A stretch of 64,000 nt of DNA from Rugamonas apoptosis (GCF_014042355.1 NZ_JACEZU010000007.1:310001-374000), one strand, 5' to 3'; positions 7,946 through 20,868 are shown, numbered from the stretch's first letter. The notes: generated by a model from the letters alone, not told the origin. Translations and numbers: made by a program.

Positions 7946-9085
7946 CTAGCGGCCACACCGTTGAAACATACCGCCTGGCAAGCGCTCGACCAGCCCGGCC
8001 AGTTCCAGCGCCAGCAACTGGTGCTGCACGGCCGGCAGGTCCAGGCCGCGCCGCAGCGCCAGCAGGGCCGGGGTGGCCGGATCGTCGCCCAGCGCCGCCA
8101 GCAGCGGGTCGACAAAGCTGTCGTCGGGCGCCGCCTGCGCCACGCCAGGTGGCTGGCCGGCCAGCGCGGCCAGGATATCGTCGGCCGATTCCACCAGCCG
8201 GGCCCCTTCTTTAATCAGTGCGTGGCACCCCTTGGCCAGGGTGGCATGGATGGACCCGGGAATGGCGTACACGTCGCGTCCCTGCGCCAGCGCCAGCCGG
8301 GCCGTGATGAGCGAGCCGGAACCGGCCGCCGCCTCCACCACCAGCACCGCGCGCGCCAGCCCGCTGATGATGCGGTTGCGCTTGGGAAAGTTGGACGACT
8401 GCGGCGCCGTGCCCAGCGGGTATTCGCTGACCAGGCAACCTTCACGTGCGATGCGCTCGACCAGCGCCGTGTTGCGCCGGGGATAGATCACGTCGATCCC
8501 GGTGCCCAGCACGGCCACCGTGCCGCCCTCACCCAGCAGGGCGCCTTGGTGGGCGGCCGCGTCGATGCCCAGCGCCAGGCCCGACACGATCACCAAGCCC
8601 GTCTCGGACAGCGCCTGGGCCAGCCGGGTCGCGTTGCTCGCGCCCTGGGCGCTGGCGTTGCGGCTGCCCACCATGGCCAGCGCGTCGCGCGCCAGCAGTT
8701 CGGCCCGGCCCTGCACGTATAGCAACAGCGGCGCATCGGGCGTGGCCCGCAGCGCGGGTGGGTAGTCAGGGTGGTCCAGCGCCAGCACGCGGCGCCCCGG
8801 GTGTTGTCGCCAGAGGTCGATGGCGGCCAGCTCGGCGGCCACGGCCTGCGCCGTCTCGCCCGTGGCGCCGGCGGCCAGCGCGCGCGCCTGGGCCGCGTTG
8901 AGCCCGTCCGACAGGCCGGCGGCGGCGGCGGCGAAAATGGCGCCGGGGGAGGCGAATTTTTTCAGCAGGCCGTGCGCCGTCAGCAGCCCCACGCGCGGCG
9001 TCAGGCTCAGGCGCAGCCAATCGGCCAGCGGCGCCGGGGCCGCTGGCGGGGATGGTGCGGTGGGTGGGGTATCCGTGGCTTGCAC
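7946..9085 (-). CDS. dprA: DNA-processing protein DprA
   Basis: DprA binds incoming single-stranded DNA during natural transformation and loads RecA. The 379-residue protein has an N-terminal helical SAM-like segment (LRLSLTPRVGLLTAHGLL), a central Rossmann-like DNA-binding domain (MVGSRNAS, VSGLALGIDAAAHQGAL, VLGTGIDVIYPRRN, PLGTAPQSSNFPKRNRIISGL) and a C-terminal winged-helix part (DLPAVQHQLLALELAGLVERLPGG). The start is a GTG at 9085, 8 bases after the LysM gene stop; GGAG overlaps that stop region. All family motifs are present, suggesting that the host may be transformable. Confidence 0.95.
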   Translation of the reverse strand: MQATDTPPTAPSPPAAPAPLADWLRLSLTPRVGLLTAHGLLKKFASPGAIFAAAAAGLSDGLNAAQARALAAGATGETAQAVAAELAAIDLWRQHPGRRVLALDHPDYPPALRATPDAPLLLYVQGRAELLARDALAMVGSRNASAQGASNATRLAQALSETGLVIVSGLALGIDAAAHQGALLGEGGTVAVLGTGIDVIYPRRNTALVERIAREGCLVSEYPLGTAPQSSNFPKRNRIISGLARAVLVVEAAAGSGSLITARLALAQGRDVYAIPGSIHATLAKGCHALIKEGARLVESADDILAALAGQPPGVAQAAPDDSFVDPLLAALGDDPATPALLALRRGLDLPAVQHQLLALELAGLVERLPGGMFQRCGR

Positions 9086-9093
9086 GGCGCGGC

Positions 9094-10191
9094 TTACTCC
9101 GGTGACTGGGCGACGTCGCCCACTTCCACCGGCGCCGTGACCTGCATGATCAAGCCATAGGAAATATGCTTGAACACGCGGAAGATAAACAAGCTGCCCA
9201 CTTCCTCGTCCGGCAGCTTGACCTGCGGATCGCTCATGCCGTGCCAGCCCTTGCTGGCGCCCGGATCGCTGACGGTCCTGCCGGTATGGTACAGCTGCAG
9301 CACGGAGCCGATATCGAGTCCGTCAAGTTTGCCGCGATTAATGCTCACCACCTGGTTCTGGCCCGCATGGGTGACGCCGCCGTAGATGGCCGCCACCCGC
9401 GCTTCCACCCGCTGCTCGGGCGGATGGGGCACGTAGTTGCGCATCGGGGTAGGCGGCGCCTGCATCAGCTGATCGCCCACGCCCATCTCCTCCTTGGCCG
9501 TGGCCACCGTGAAAGTGTGGACCTCGCTGCCATCCTTGGCCGGGGTGCGCAGCTTGAGCGTGCCCAGGTAAAACGCTTCGTAGCCGATCACGGCCTGGGT
9601 GACGGGATCCTTCAGCGCGTTGCCGGGGCGGAAGGCCTGGAACGAGGTGCCATCCTTCAGGTCGCCACGCACATAGGCGCGGTCGTCCTTGCCCAGGAAC
9701 ACATGGCCTTCCTGGGTGGCGATGATGCGCGGCGCATTGTTCAGTTCATCGTTCTCGATGATCAGGGGCTGGGTCAGGAACGGTTCGATCACACCGGCCG
9801 GGATGGACGGCACGGCGTCCTTGCCCAGCCCTTCCGTGCGGATCTGGGGCGACAGGCGCAGCGTGTTGGCGTCGCCACCGTCGCCGGCCTCGATCTTGTT
9901 GCCCAGCCGCAAGCGGCCGGCGGCGCGGTCGAACCAGATGATCTGGCCCGGATAGATCCAGTGCGGGTTATGGATCTGTTCCCGGTTCAAGTCCCACACT
10001 TGCGGCCAGCACCAGGGCTTTTCCAGGAAGCGGCCGGAAATGTCCCACAGCGTATCCCCTTTGACCACCAGATGCTGGTCCGGCGCGTCGGGCCGGAACT
10101 GGCAATTCAGGGCCTGCGCCGGGATGGCCGCGGCGGCCGAAAAAAGAGCCGCCACGAACAAGCGGGTGCCGACTGTGCTAAAATTTTTCAT
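9094..10191 (-). CDS. Secreted LysM-domain protein
   Basis: The 365-residue protein has a cleavable signal peptide (hydrophobic LFVAALFSAAAAIPAQA, cleavage near residue 27). A LysM peptidoglycan-binding module follows at about 41-90 (HLVVKGDTLWDISGRFL, then NPHWIYPGQII). The rest is a beta-rich region of unknown function. Genes like this stand next to dprA and divergent from def in many betaproteobacteria. A periplasmic, cell-wall-associated role is likely, but no enzymatic domain is visible. Confidence 0.88.
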   Translation of the reverse strand: MKNFSTVGTRLFVAALFSAAAAIPAQALNCQFRPDAPDQHLVVKGDTLWDISGRFLEKPWCWPQVWDLNREQIHNPHWIYPGQIIWFDRAAGRLRLGNKIEAGDGGDANTLRLSPQIRTEGLGKDAVPSIPAGVIEPFLTQPLIIENDELNNAPRIIATQEGHVFLGKDDRAYVRGDLKDGTSFQAFRPGNALKDPVTQAVIGYEAFYLGTLKLRTPAKDGSEVHTFTVATAKEEMGVGDQLMQAPPTPMRNYVPHPPEQRVEARVAAIYGGVTHAGQNQVVSINRGKLDGLDIGSVLQLYHTGRTVSDPGASKGWHGMSDPQVKLPDEEVGSLFIFRVFKHISYGLIMQVTAPVEVGDVAQSPE

Positions 10192-10488
10192 TCATAATGT
10201 CCGTTAAGTGCAGCTCGGCGCTGGGTCCGGGAGCCGGCCCGCCACCATGCAAGAGAGCGGCGATACGCTACCCTGTCGATCAGTGGGGAACGAGAAGGCT
10301 GGCCTTGGGCTTGCCATACTGAATCAAATTCTGCCCACAAAACCCTCAACTAGCAAGCGAAACCACGTCCACGCGGCGGGTGCCGCTGTTGCATTTTTGA
10401 CGGGGCGGGAACGCGAATCGCCGCACACGACGCCACGCCAGTTGTTAAGGCAACCACACAGTTATTAAATCGTTTAGCCAAGATCAGC

Positions 10489-11031
10489 ATGTCCATACTC
10501 AATATCCTGCGTTACCCCGACCCACGCCTGCACAAGGTCGCCAAACCCGTCACCCAGTTCGACGCCCGCCTCGAAAAGCTGGTGGCCGACATGGCCGAAA
10601 CCATGTACGACGCGCCCGGCATCGGCCTGGCCGCGTCGCAGGTGGACGTGCATGAACAACTGATCCTGGTCGACATCACCGAAACCAAGGATGCGCTGGT
10701 GGCCTACATCAACCCCGAAATCATCTGGGCCAGCGACGAGATGCAGGTCTACGATGAAGGTTGCCTGTCCGTACCCGGCATCTACGACGGTGTGGAACGC
10801 CATGCGCGCGTCAAGGTGCGCGCGCTGGACGTCAAGGGCCAGCCGTTCGAAGTGGAAGCCGATGGCTTGCTGGCCGTGTGCCTGCAACACGAGATGGATC
10901 ACCTGAAGGGCAAAGTGTTCGTCGAATACCTGTCGCCGCTCAAGCGCAACCGCATCAAGGCCAAGCTGCAGAAGGAAGAACGGGGCATGGAGCGCGAAGC
11001 GATGCTGCGCGCCCAGGGCCGCCGCTACTGA
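10489..11031 (+). CDS. def: Peptide deformylase
   Basis: This enzyme removes the formyl group from the N-terminal Met of nascent proteins. The 180-residue sequence has all three motifs: GIGLAASQ (44-51), EGCLS (E90, metal ligand C92) and HEMDH (H134, E135, H138; Fe/Zn ligands and catalytic Glu). It is followed by fmt after 57 bp, the standard pairing of formylation and deformylation. The 297-bp region upstream separates it from the divergent LysM gene and should hold both promoters, but I see no clear consensus there. Confidence 0.97.
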   Translation: MSILNILRYPDPRLHKVAKPVTQFDARLEKLVADMAETMYDAPGIGLAASQVDVHEQLILVDITETKDALVAYINPEIIWASDEMQVYDEGCLSVPGIYDGVERHARVKVRALDVKGQPFEVEADGLLAVCLQHEMDHLKGKVFVEYLSPLKRNRIKAKLQKEERGMEREAMLRAQGRRY

Positions 11032-11088
11032 TCCCACCCGCCGCCGGGCGTCCGGCGCGGCGGCACGCATCACCAAGGAATAAAAATA

Positions 11089-12045
11089 ATGAAAGTGATC
11101 TTCGCCGGCACGCCGGAATTCGCCGCCGTGGCCCTGCAGTCCTTGCACGAGGCGGGCTTTGAGATTCCGCTGGTGCTGACCCAGCCCGACCGTCCAGCCG
11201 GGCGCGGCATGCATCTGCAACCGTCGGCCGTCAAACAATACGCCGTGGCGCACGGCATGGAAGTGCTGCAACCGCTGTCGTTGCGCATGGATGCCAGGGA
11301 CCCGCAACGGGCGGCCGAGGCGCAAGCGGCCCATGAACGGCTGCTGGCCACCGACTACGACGTGATGGTGGTGGCGGCCTATGGCCTGATCCTGCCGCGC
11401 AGCACGCTAGCCATCAAACCCTGCCTGAACATCCACGGTTCGCTGCTGCCGCGCTGGCGCGGCGCCGCGCCCATCCACCGCGCCATCGAAACGGGTGATG
11501 CGGAAACGGGCATCACCATCATGCAGATGGAAGAAGGCCTGGACACGGGCCCCATGCTGCTGGTCGAACACGTGGCCATCGCGGCCGACGACACCACCGG
11601 CACGGTGCACGACAAACTGGCCGCGTTGGGCGGCAAGATGATCGTGCAGGCGCTGCGCAAGCTGGAACAGGGCAAGCTGGAAGCCGTGCCGCAACCGGAA
11701 GCGGGCGTGTGCTACGCGGCCAAGATCAGCAAGGATGAAGCGGCGCTGGACTTCAACCTGAGCGCGCAGGAAATCAGCCGCAAGATCCGCGCCTTCAATC
11801 CCTTTCCCGGCGCATACGCGCCCGTCAACGGCGTCAACGTCAAGCTGTGGGCGGCCGAGGTGCTGGACGCCGACAGCAGCGCGCCAGCCGGCCATGTGGT
11901 GGCGGCCGACGCCCAGCATGGCATCGTGGTCGCCTGCGGTAGCGGCGCGCTGCGCCTGACGGAGCTGCAAAAGCCGGGCGGCAAGCGCATGCCGGCCTCC
12001 GAGTTCATCAAAGCCTTCCCGCTCGAAGGCCAGCGCTTCGCGTGA
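11089..12045 (+). CDS. fmt: Methionyl-tRNA formyltransferase
   Basis: Fmt transfers a formyl group from 10-formyl-tetrahydrofolate to initiator Met-tRNA. The 318-residue protein begins [12 protein letters not shown]. It has the folate-binding and catalytic motif [16 protein letters not shown] (N114, H116) and the catalytic D152 in LDTGPML. The C-terminal tRNA-binding domain starts around residue 215 ([13 protein letters not shown]). A ribosome-binding AAGGA lies upstream of the ATG. It forms an operon with def. Confidence 0.97.
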   Translation: MKVIFAGTPEFAAVALQSLHEAGFEIPLVLTQPDRPAGRGMHLQPSAVKQYAVAHGMEVLQPLSLRMDARDPQRAAEAQAAHERLLATDYDVMVVAAYGLILPRSTLAIKPCLNIHGSLLPRWRGAAPIHRAIETGDAETGITIMQMEEGLDTGPMLLVEHVAIAADDTTGTVHDKLAALGGKMIVQALRKLEQGKLEAVPQPEAGVCYAAKISKDEAALDFNLSAQEISRKIRAFNPFPGAYAPVNGVNVKLWAAEVLDADSSAPAGHVVAADAQHGIVVACGSGALRLTELQKPGGKRMPASEFIKAFPLEGQRFA

Positions 12046-12085
12046 GCGTGCGCGCCCGTCCCTCCACCCTGCCTCGCACGGCCGC

Positions 12086-12988
12086 ATGGACCAGCTAGCG
12101 GCCATGCGCGCCTTGCGCCGGGTGGTCGAGCTGGGCAGCTTCACGGCCGCCGGCGACGCGCTGGGCCTGTCGCATACGGTCATCTCGCGCCAGATCAGCC
12201 ACCTGGAAGCGAAGCTGGGCGCCCAACTGCTCAACCGCACCACGCGCCGGTTCGCGCTCACCACGGCCGGCACGGAATACTACGCGGCGTGCCAACACAT
12301 CCTCGACGCGCTGGACGATGCCGACCGCGCCGTCGGCCAGCACCAGGCCAACCCCAGCGGCACCTTGCGCATCAACGCGCCGATGGCGTTCGGCACCGAG
12401 GAACTGGCGCATTGGCTGCCCCGCTTCCTTGAGCGCTATCCCGAACTGCAGGTAGACCTGGTGTGCAACGACCGCGTGGTCGACCTGATCGAAGAGGGTT
12501 TCGACGTGGCCCTGCGGCTCGCGCGCGATTTGCCCGACTCGACCCTGATCGCCAAACGGCTGGCCAGCAGCCAGGTGATGCTGGTGGCCTCGCCCGATTA
12601 CCTGCGCCGGCACGGCACGCCGAGCACGCCCCACGATCTGCTGCAGCACAACTGCCTGACCTACAGCCAGCTGGCGCGCCCCCGCGAGTGGCGCTTCACG
12701 GCGCCCGGCGGCGACGACGTGGCGGTGACGGTCAAGGGCAGCCTGCAGGCCAACAATGGCGTGGCGCTGCGCACGGTGGCGCTAGCCGGCACCGGCATCG
12801 CCACCACGGCCTCGTTCATTGTCCATGAGGATGTGCGGCGCGGCGCGTTGGTCCAGGTGCTGCCCGATTACACGATCCGTCCGCGCGAGCTGTACGTGCT
12901 GTACCCGCACAACCGCCACCTGTCACCCAAGGTGCGCGTGTTCGTGGAATTCGCCAGCGCGCTGTACCAGGCGCGCGGTTGGGATTAG
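12086..12988 (+). CDS. LysR-family transcriptional regulator
   Basis: This 300-residue regulator has an N-terminal winged helix-turn-helix (MRALRRVVELGSFTAAGDALGLSHTVISRQISHLEAKLGAQLL) and a C-terminal periplasmic-binding-protein-like effector domain from about residue 90 (GTLRINAPMAFG, LVCNDRVVDLIEEGFDVALRL). It belongs to the large LysR subgroup with the RINAP segment. It starts 40 bp after fmt in the same direction. No obvious divergent target gene is adjacent, so target and effector are unknown. Its stop overlaps the stop of the convergent brnA gene by 4 bases. Confidence 0.93.
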   Translation: MDQLAAMRALRRVVELGSFTAAGDALGLSHTVISRQISHLEAKLGAQLLNRTTRRFALTTAGTEYYAACQHILDALDDADRAVGQHQANPSGTLRINAPMAFGTEELAHWLPRFLERYPELQVDLVCNDRVVDLIEEGFDVALRLARDLPDSTLIAKRLASSQVMLVASPDYLRRHGTPSTPHDLLQHNCLTYSQLARPREWRFTAPGGDDVAVTVKGSLQANNGVALRTVALAGTGIATTASFIVHEDVRRGALVQVLPDYTIRPRELYVLYPHNRHLSPKVRVFVEFASALYQARGWD

Positions 12989-13233
12989 CCCGGATGCTCG
13001 CGCGATTCCATATAGTCGCGCAGCAATTGATTAATAAGTCGCTCATAATCGGGACCTTGCCGCCGAAACCAATCGTAGACGTCCAGATCGATCAGCAACG
13101 TGTTCTTCCGTATCAGTGCCTCCCGCATCGTGCCATGTTGGGCGGATTCTTCCGTGATTTCCGGAATGTCGCTCAGGTCGATTTCTTCATCGGCGAGTTC
13201 GGTCCAGTGCTTCCTGCTAGTAGCCTCGTTCAT
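12985..13233 (-). CDS. brnA: BrnA family antitoxin
   Basis: This 82-residue protein has the BrnA pattern: a short acidic N-terminal part (ELADEEIDLSDIPEITEE), then a C-terminal DNA-binding ribbon-helix-helix segment (LIDLDVYDWFRRQGPDYERLINQLLRDYM). BrnA neutralises the BrnT toxin and represses the operon. I chose ATG 13233 (MNEATS), overlapping the brnT 3' end by 17 bases, which indicates translational coupling. The longer upstream reading frame is a shadow. Confidence 0.9.
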   Translation of the reverse strand: MNEATSRKHWTELADEEIDLSDIPEITEESAQHGTMREALIRKNTLLIDLDVYDWFRRQGPDYERLINQLLRDYMESREHPG

Positions 13234-13489
13234 ATTGCCGTTCCTCCTGGCGTGTCGCCTTCCTTGCCGAAATGATTCGCGTGAGCTGCTCGCCTCGCTG
13301 GACAAAGACCACGGTCGCCAGGGTCCCGCCGACAAAGCCAATCGCAATATAGCGATCCTCTCCATACGGGCCGCCACGATCAAAATAAGTCAGCGCAGGC
13401 TGCTCGAAAATCCTCGCCGCGTCCTCAAAGCTGATCCCATGCTTTTGAACATTCCGGAGGTTCTTCAGTTCGTCCCACTCGAATAGCAT
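13217..13489 (-). CDS. brnT: BrnT family toxin
   Basis: The 90-residue protein starts MLFEWDELKNLRNVQKHGISFEDAARIF, the hallmark of BrnT (RelE-like ribonuclease fold; translation inhibitor in Brucella). Later motifs are GEDRYIAIGFV and RIISARKATRQEERQYE, where the final Arg/Lys/Glu-rich helix carries catalytic residues of the family. ATG 13489 is chosen because family proteins begin just before the FEWDE segment; 13 extra in-frame residues upstream do not resemble the family. The toxin-first order with brnA downstream is canonical. Confidence 0.92.
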   Translation of the reverse strand: MLFEWDELKNLRNVQKHGISFEDAARIFEQPALTYFDRGGPYGEDRYIAIGFVGGTLATVVFVQRGEQLTRIISARKATRQEERQYERGY

Positions 13490-13585
13490 CGCATCACACC
13501 GTAGTATAGGACGCGCGACGGCGCGCACCCGGACCAGTGTGCACGCCGTTTAGCCAGCCGAGCTTGCGGCACCTCAGCGTTCGCC

Positions 13586-14206
13586 TCAAGCCGTGACAGA
13601 CAGTTCCAGGATGGCGTTGGTGGTCAGCACCTGGGCGAAGTTGTCGGACAGGGCCGTCAGCGTCACGTCGTGCAAGTCTTGTGCGCTGGTCACGCCGCCG
13701 TTCCAGCCGGTGATGTCGCGCGAGGCGCAGGCGTCAGCCGCCACCAGCACCTGGTAGCTCTGGGCGCCGAACTGGCGCGCGTCGCGCGTCGCCGTGGACA
13801 CGCACATATGCGTCATCAGCCCGCCGATGATCAGGGTGCGGATGCCGCGCGCCTGCAGTTGCGCGTGCAGGTCGGTGCCGGCAAAGCTGCTGACCCGGTC
13901 CTTGCGCACCACCACATGCTGCGGCCGCACGGCCAGTTGCGGGTGGATCTCGGCCATCACGCTGCCTGCCGCGAACACGGGCGCGGTGGGGCCATTCACG
14001 TGCTGGATGTGGAACACCGGCATGCCATGGGCGTCGGCCAGCGCGGCCAGGCGGTTGGCGTTGCGCAGCGCGGGCAGGCCGTCCGGGATCGGCACCCGGC
14101 CGCGGTAGTACTCGTTCTGGAAGTCGATCAGCAGCACGGCGGTGCTGGCGGCGGCGAGTTGCTCGACAGGCTGGATGGCGGCGATGCTGCGCAGGGTGGC
14201 GGTCAT
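13586..14206 (-). CDS. Isochorismatase-family cysteine hydrolase
   Basis: The 206-residue protein has the Asp-Lys-Cys triad of the family: D28 in LLIDFQNEY, K102 in VVRKDRVSSF and C135 in GLMTHMCVSTATRDA. The Rossmann-like core and length fit nicotinamidase or N-carbamoyl-hydrolase relatives as well as isochorismatase, and the substrate cannot be assigned. ATG 14206 has AGGAG at a good distance; the upstream extension (MCKICTNN...) is not homologous-looking. The gene is divergent from metH and its upstream region holds a 13-bp palindrome and a third half-site that may be its operator. Confidence 0.85.
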   Translation of the reverse strand: MTATLRSIAAIQPVEQLAAASTAVLLIDFQNEYYRGRVPIPDGLPALRNANRLAALADAHGMPVFHIQHVNGPTAPVFAAGSVMAEIHPQLAVRPQHVVVRKDRVSSFAGTDLHAQLQARGIRTLIIGGLMTHMCVSTATRDARQFGAQSYQVLVAADACASRDITGWNGGVTSAQDLHDVTLTALSDNFAQVLTTNAILELSVTA

Positions 14207-14240
14207 GGTGTACTCCTGGTAAGTGGTCAGTGCAGCCATC

Positions 14241-14251
14241 TTATTTGCGCA
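14241..14251 (+). promoter_or_regulatory. Extra half-site resembling the 14281 palindrome
   Basis: TTATTTGCGCA matches the palindrome arm TTATTTGTGCA at 10 of 11 positions. It lies 42 bp from the corresponding arm (14283) and 35 bp upstream of the hydrolase start. Confidence 0.4.
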
Positions 14252-14280
14252 CTGAACACTACACCAGACGCTATCGATCA

Positions 14281-14311
14281 CATTATTTGTGCATATTTTG
14301 CACAAATAATG
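14281..14311. promoter_or_regulatory. Perfect 13-bp inverted repeat, putative operator
   Basis: CATTATTTGTGCA (14281-14293) and TGCACAAATAATG (14299-14311) are exact reverse complements with a 5-base spacer. The element is AT-rich in a GC-rich genome and sits in the 217-bp region between two divergent genes. It has no T-run, so it is more likely a binding site for a dimeric regulator than a terminator. Confidence 0.6.
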
Positions 14312-14361
14312 CCGTTGTTGTTGCGGCGCAGCAGCGGCCTGAAGCTTCGCCCGCGATGCCG

Positions 14362-14367
14362 TATAAT
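14362..14367 (+). promoter_or_regulatory. Candidate -10 element (TATAAT) of metH
   Basis: A perfect TATAAT lies 57 bp before the metH start. The hexamer 17 bp upstream (CTGAAG) is a poor -35, so activation by a regulator could be needed; the palindrome at 14281-14311 lies about 50 bp upstream of it. Confidence 0.4.
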
Positions 14368-14423
14368 TTTAGACCGCCGTCGACTTTTCCAGCGGCCGCC
14401 TTCCCGCCCACAGAAAGTATCAA

Positions 14424-18209
<3,786 letters not shown>

Positions 18210-19065
18210 TTTCCGGCCGCCCGGCGGGCGGCTGCGGCAGCAGGCGCGAATCGGGCGGCAAACTCGCCTGCAGCAATTTGAGCGCCTCGGCCGTCAGCGC
18301 CACGAAGGCGTTCTGGTGTTCGGCCAGCTGGCGCGTCATCCACTGCCAGCCCTGCTCCGTCTCATGCAGCCACACCATACCGTCCGGGAACGCGGACGGC
18401 AGCGCGTCCAGCGCCGCCGGCACCACCAGCTTGCCGCGCGGGCCCCACAGGTAATCGGGCGGCGTCTCCTTGCGCCACACGAAGCCATTCTTTTCCGCGT
18501 AGGTGTGATTGTGGCGGAACGTCAGGTCCACCACGTCCGGCTCGCCCAGTCCGTCGGCCGACTCGATCCAGCAATGGTAGGCGCCGCCGGCCGGGTTGGC
18601 GAAGGCGTCGTTATCGGCCATGCGCATCAGCTGGCCGCCGCCGCAATCGACGGCCGCCAGGCCCGCCACAGGCCGGTACATCCGGTCCAGCACGATGCTG
18701 ATCAGGTTGGAGCCGACCACTGCGTACACATGGCATAGCGAACAATAATTGTGCGGGTAATAGCTTCGGATCGTCTGGTTGACGCAGTGGGCGATCAGCG
18801 ATTGGATGGTGACAGGCATGGGGTACTTCCGGAATCCGCTTGGTTCCTTTTGTAACGGCATGTTTCTCAGAAACTTTACCCTGTGGCAACTCAATAATGG
18901 ACGGCAAGCGTGCGCCATGGGGTGGCGGGAACTGGCTACCATGGCCTTCCCTGGCTCCCGGGCGGCACGCCGCGGCAATCCGGCCGGGAACTTCGAGCGT
19001 GAGCGGTGGTCTAACTAGCACTTGGCTGCCGCGCGAAGCGCTGGCCATTATTTCAAGGAGGCACT

Positions 19066-19458
19066 ATGGCAAGCAATTCTGAACTCCAACCCGTTTCGGC
19101 CAAGCGATGGCAGGACCAGCTGATCCTGCTGCTCGGGCTGTGGCTGTTTATCACCCCGTGGGTGTTTGACTATGCGATTCCTTCGGCGCCGGCCTGGAAC
19201 GCCTTTATTTCCGGCGCCGTGATCGCGGTGCTGGCCGCGTTCGAGCTGTACCGCACTTACTTCTGGGCCGTGCTGGTCAACCTGCTGGTCGGCCTGTGGG
19301 TGGCGATCTCGCCCTGGGTGCTGAAGGTGGCGGACCAGCGGACCCTGATGTGGAATGAGCTGATCGTGGGGCTGGCCGTGGTCGTGCTGGCGCTGTGGGA
19401 AATGCAGACGGACCCGGAACTGCACAAGCACTGGCCAGGCGCCGGCCACGCCACCTGA
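19066..19458 (+). CDS. SPW repeat membrane protein
   Basis: This 130-residue integral membrane protein has two repeats of the SPW type: LILLLGLWLFITPWVFDY and LVNLLVGLWVAISPWVL, each starting a hairpin of transmembrane helices, giving four predicted helices. The family is widespread and of unknown function. AAGGAGG lies upstream of the ATG. The 246-bp region before it contains no gene; only a low-scoring open frame without homology-like features is seen there. Confidence 0.88.
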   Translation: MASNSELQPVSAKRWQDQLILLLGLWLFITPWVFDYAIPSAPAWNAFISGAVIAVLAAFELYRTYFWAVLVNLLVGLWVAISPWVLKVADQRTLMWNELIVGLAVVVLALWEMQTDPELHKHWPGAGHAT

Positions 19459-19498
19459 GCGTGGCGCTCTGGCGCTGCGCAACACGGCAGCGCCGGCG

Positions 19499-19527
19499 TC
19501 AGGGGCAGTACGGGAGTCTGCCCCTGA
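19499..19527. repeat. Inverted repeat, REP-like or terminator of SPW gene
   Basis: TCAGGGGCAG and CTGCCCCTGA are perfect 10-bp arms around a 9-base loop, 40 bp after the SPW gene stop. There is no T-run after it. The GGGGCAG/CTGCCCC core recalls the REP-like hairpins at 49352-49422. Confidence 0.5.
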
Positions 19528-19538
19528 CGTGGCCGGGC

Positions 19539-19570
19539 AAAAAAAACGCCGCGCGGGGCGCGGCGGTTCG
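19539..19570 (-). terminator. Rho-independent terminator of the EAL-HDOD gene
   Basis: On the minus strand a GC-rich stem (GCCGCG arms, loop CCCCG) is followed by a run of eight T. It lies just beyond the stop codon at 19588. Confidence 0.8.
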
Positions 19571-19587
19571 GAAACAGCGGGCTGGTG

Positions 19588-20868
19588 TTACAGGGCGTAG
19601 CGCACCACGTTGTCGCTCCACTCGAAGGCGGCCATTTCCAGTTCCACCAGTTCGTCCGTGGACATGGCCAGGTCGCGCAGCGTGGGGATGATATGGTCGT
19701 CCATTTCCTCGATGCGTTCGATGCATTCGGCCAGCTTGAGCAGGTCGCCGAAGAAGCCGCCCCGGAACATCAGCGCTTCCGCCACTTCATCGTTGACGGG
19801 AATCTGCTGCAGGATGTCGGCCATGGGGATGCCGAACAGGGTGTCCATCAGCGACATGATGCCCACCGTGAAGGCGATATCGGCCGCATGGCGGTGGCTG
19901 GGGCGCAGTTTGCTGGCCAGCAGTTCCAACAGGCGGCCGCGGGTGGTGGCCAACATCAGCAGCGGGGTCATGCTGTGGCCCCGCTTGCTCGGTTCCGCGT
20001 ACAGCATGATCTGCAGCCAGCGCTGCAACTGGCGCCGGCCCAGGATGGTGACGGCCTGGCTCAGCGAATCGATGCGCTGGCGCGCGCCCACGGCTGGCGT
20101 GTTGACCAGGCGCAGCAGGTTCAAGGCCAGCGACACGTCGCGCTTGATGGCGCGCTCGATCTCCAGGTTGTCCGCATCCGACGTCACCAAGGTCATCAGC
20201 TCCATCACGGCCAGCTGCGACGGCGACAGCTTCTTGCCGCTCATGATGACGGGCTTGGCGAAGTAATAGCCCTGGAAGTAATCAAATCCCAGGTCCAGGC
20301 AATTCTTGAATTCGTCGCGGGTTTCCACTTTTTCCGCCACCAGCTTCTTGTTGTCCTGGCGGAAGCGTGGGGCCAGCTTCATCAAGTCGGCCAGCGGCAT
20401 GTTGCGCATGTCCATCTTGACGTATTCCACCAGCGGCAGCAGGGCCTGGACGTGGCCCGTGTCGCAGGTGACGTCGTCGAGCGCGAAGCTGAAGCCCTGG
20501 CCCACCAGTTCCGTCATCCGGCGCAGCACGGGCGGCGTGAGCGCCATGGTATCCATCACTTCCAGCACCACGTTCTCGCGCGGCAGGAAGGAGAAGATAT
20601 CGCTCATGATGACGTCGGCGTCGGCGTGCACGAAACCGAGCGCGTCGCCCACCACCCGTTCCATGCCCAGCTGGGCCGCATGGGCGATGACGGAAGCCGT
20701 GGCCGACAAAGCGTTGGTGACGTGCGCCGGGCCCACGGGAGCGTTGCGGAACAACAGCTCGTAGCCGAACAGGGCCTGTTGGCGGTCCAGTATCGGTTGA
20801 CGGCCCAGGTAAAACTCGCGCACGCGCAAGCCTTGCGGGGACGTATCGTTGCGGGATAGATCGATCAT
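19588..20868 (-). CDS. EAL and HDOD domain signalling protein (YuxH type)
   Basis: The 426-residue protein joins an N-terminal EAL-type domain (about 18-210) to a C-terminal HDOD domain (about 215-400; ELMTLVTSDADNLEIERAIKRDVSLALNLLRLVN). The signature EAL is ELL (E37-L39), and the DDFGTG loop reads DDVTCD. The later motifs KMD, AEKVET and FQGYYF are kept. Phosphodiesterase activity against cyclic di-GMP is therefore uncertain; binding or scaffolding is possible. Similar proteins regulate motility and virulence. It stands alone with its own terminator. Confidence 0.87.
   Translation of the reverse strand: MIDLSRNDTSPQGLRVREFYLGRQPILDRQQALFGYELLFRNAPVGPAHVTNALSATASVIAHAAQLGMERVVGDALGFVHADADVIMSDIFSFLPRENVVLEVMDTMALTPPVLRRMTELVGQGFSFALDDVTCDTGHVQALLPLVEYVKMDMRNMPLADLMKLAPRFRQDNKKLVAEKVETRDEFKNCLDLGFDYFQGYYFAKPVIMSGKKLSPSQLAVMELMTLVTSDADNLEIERAIKRDVSLALNLLRLVNTPAVGARQRIDSLSQAVTILGRRQLQRWLQIMLYAEPSKRGHSMTPLLMLATTRGRLLELLASKLRPSHRHAADIAFTVGIMSLMDTLFGIPMADILQQIPVNDEVAEALMFRGGFFGDLLKLAECIERIEEMDDHIIPTLRDLAMSTDELVELEMAAFEWSDNVVRYAL

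Noticed and set aside
14312..14423. Cobalamin riboswitch upstream of metH
   Set aside because: The leader is too short and no B12-box-like sequence is seen.
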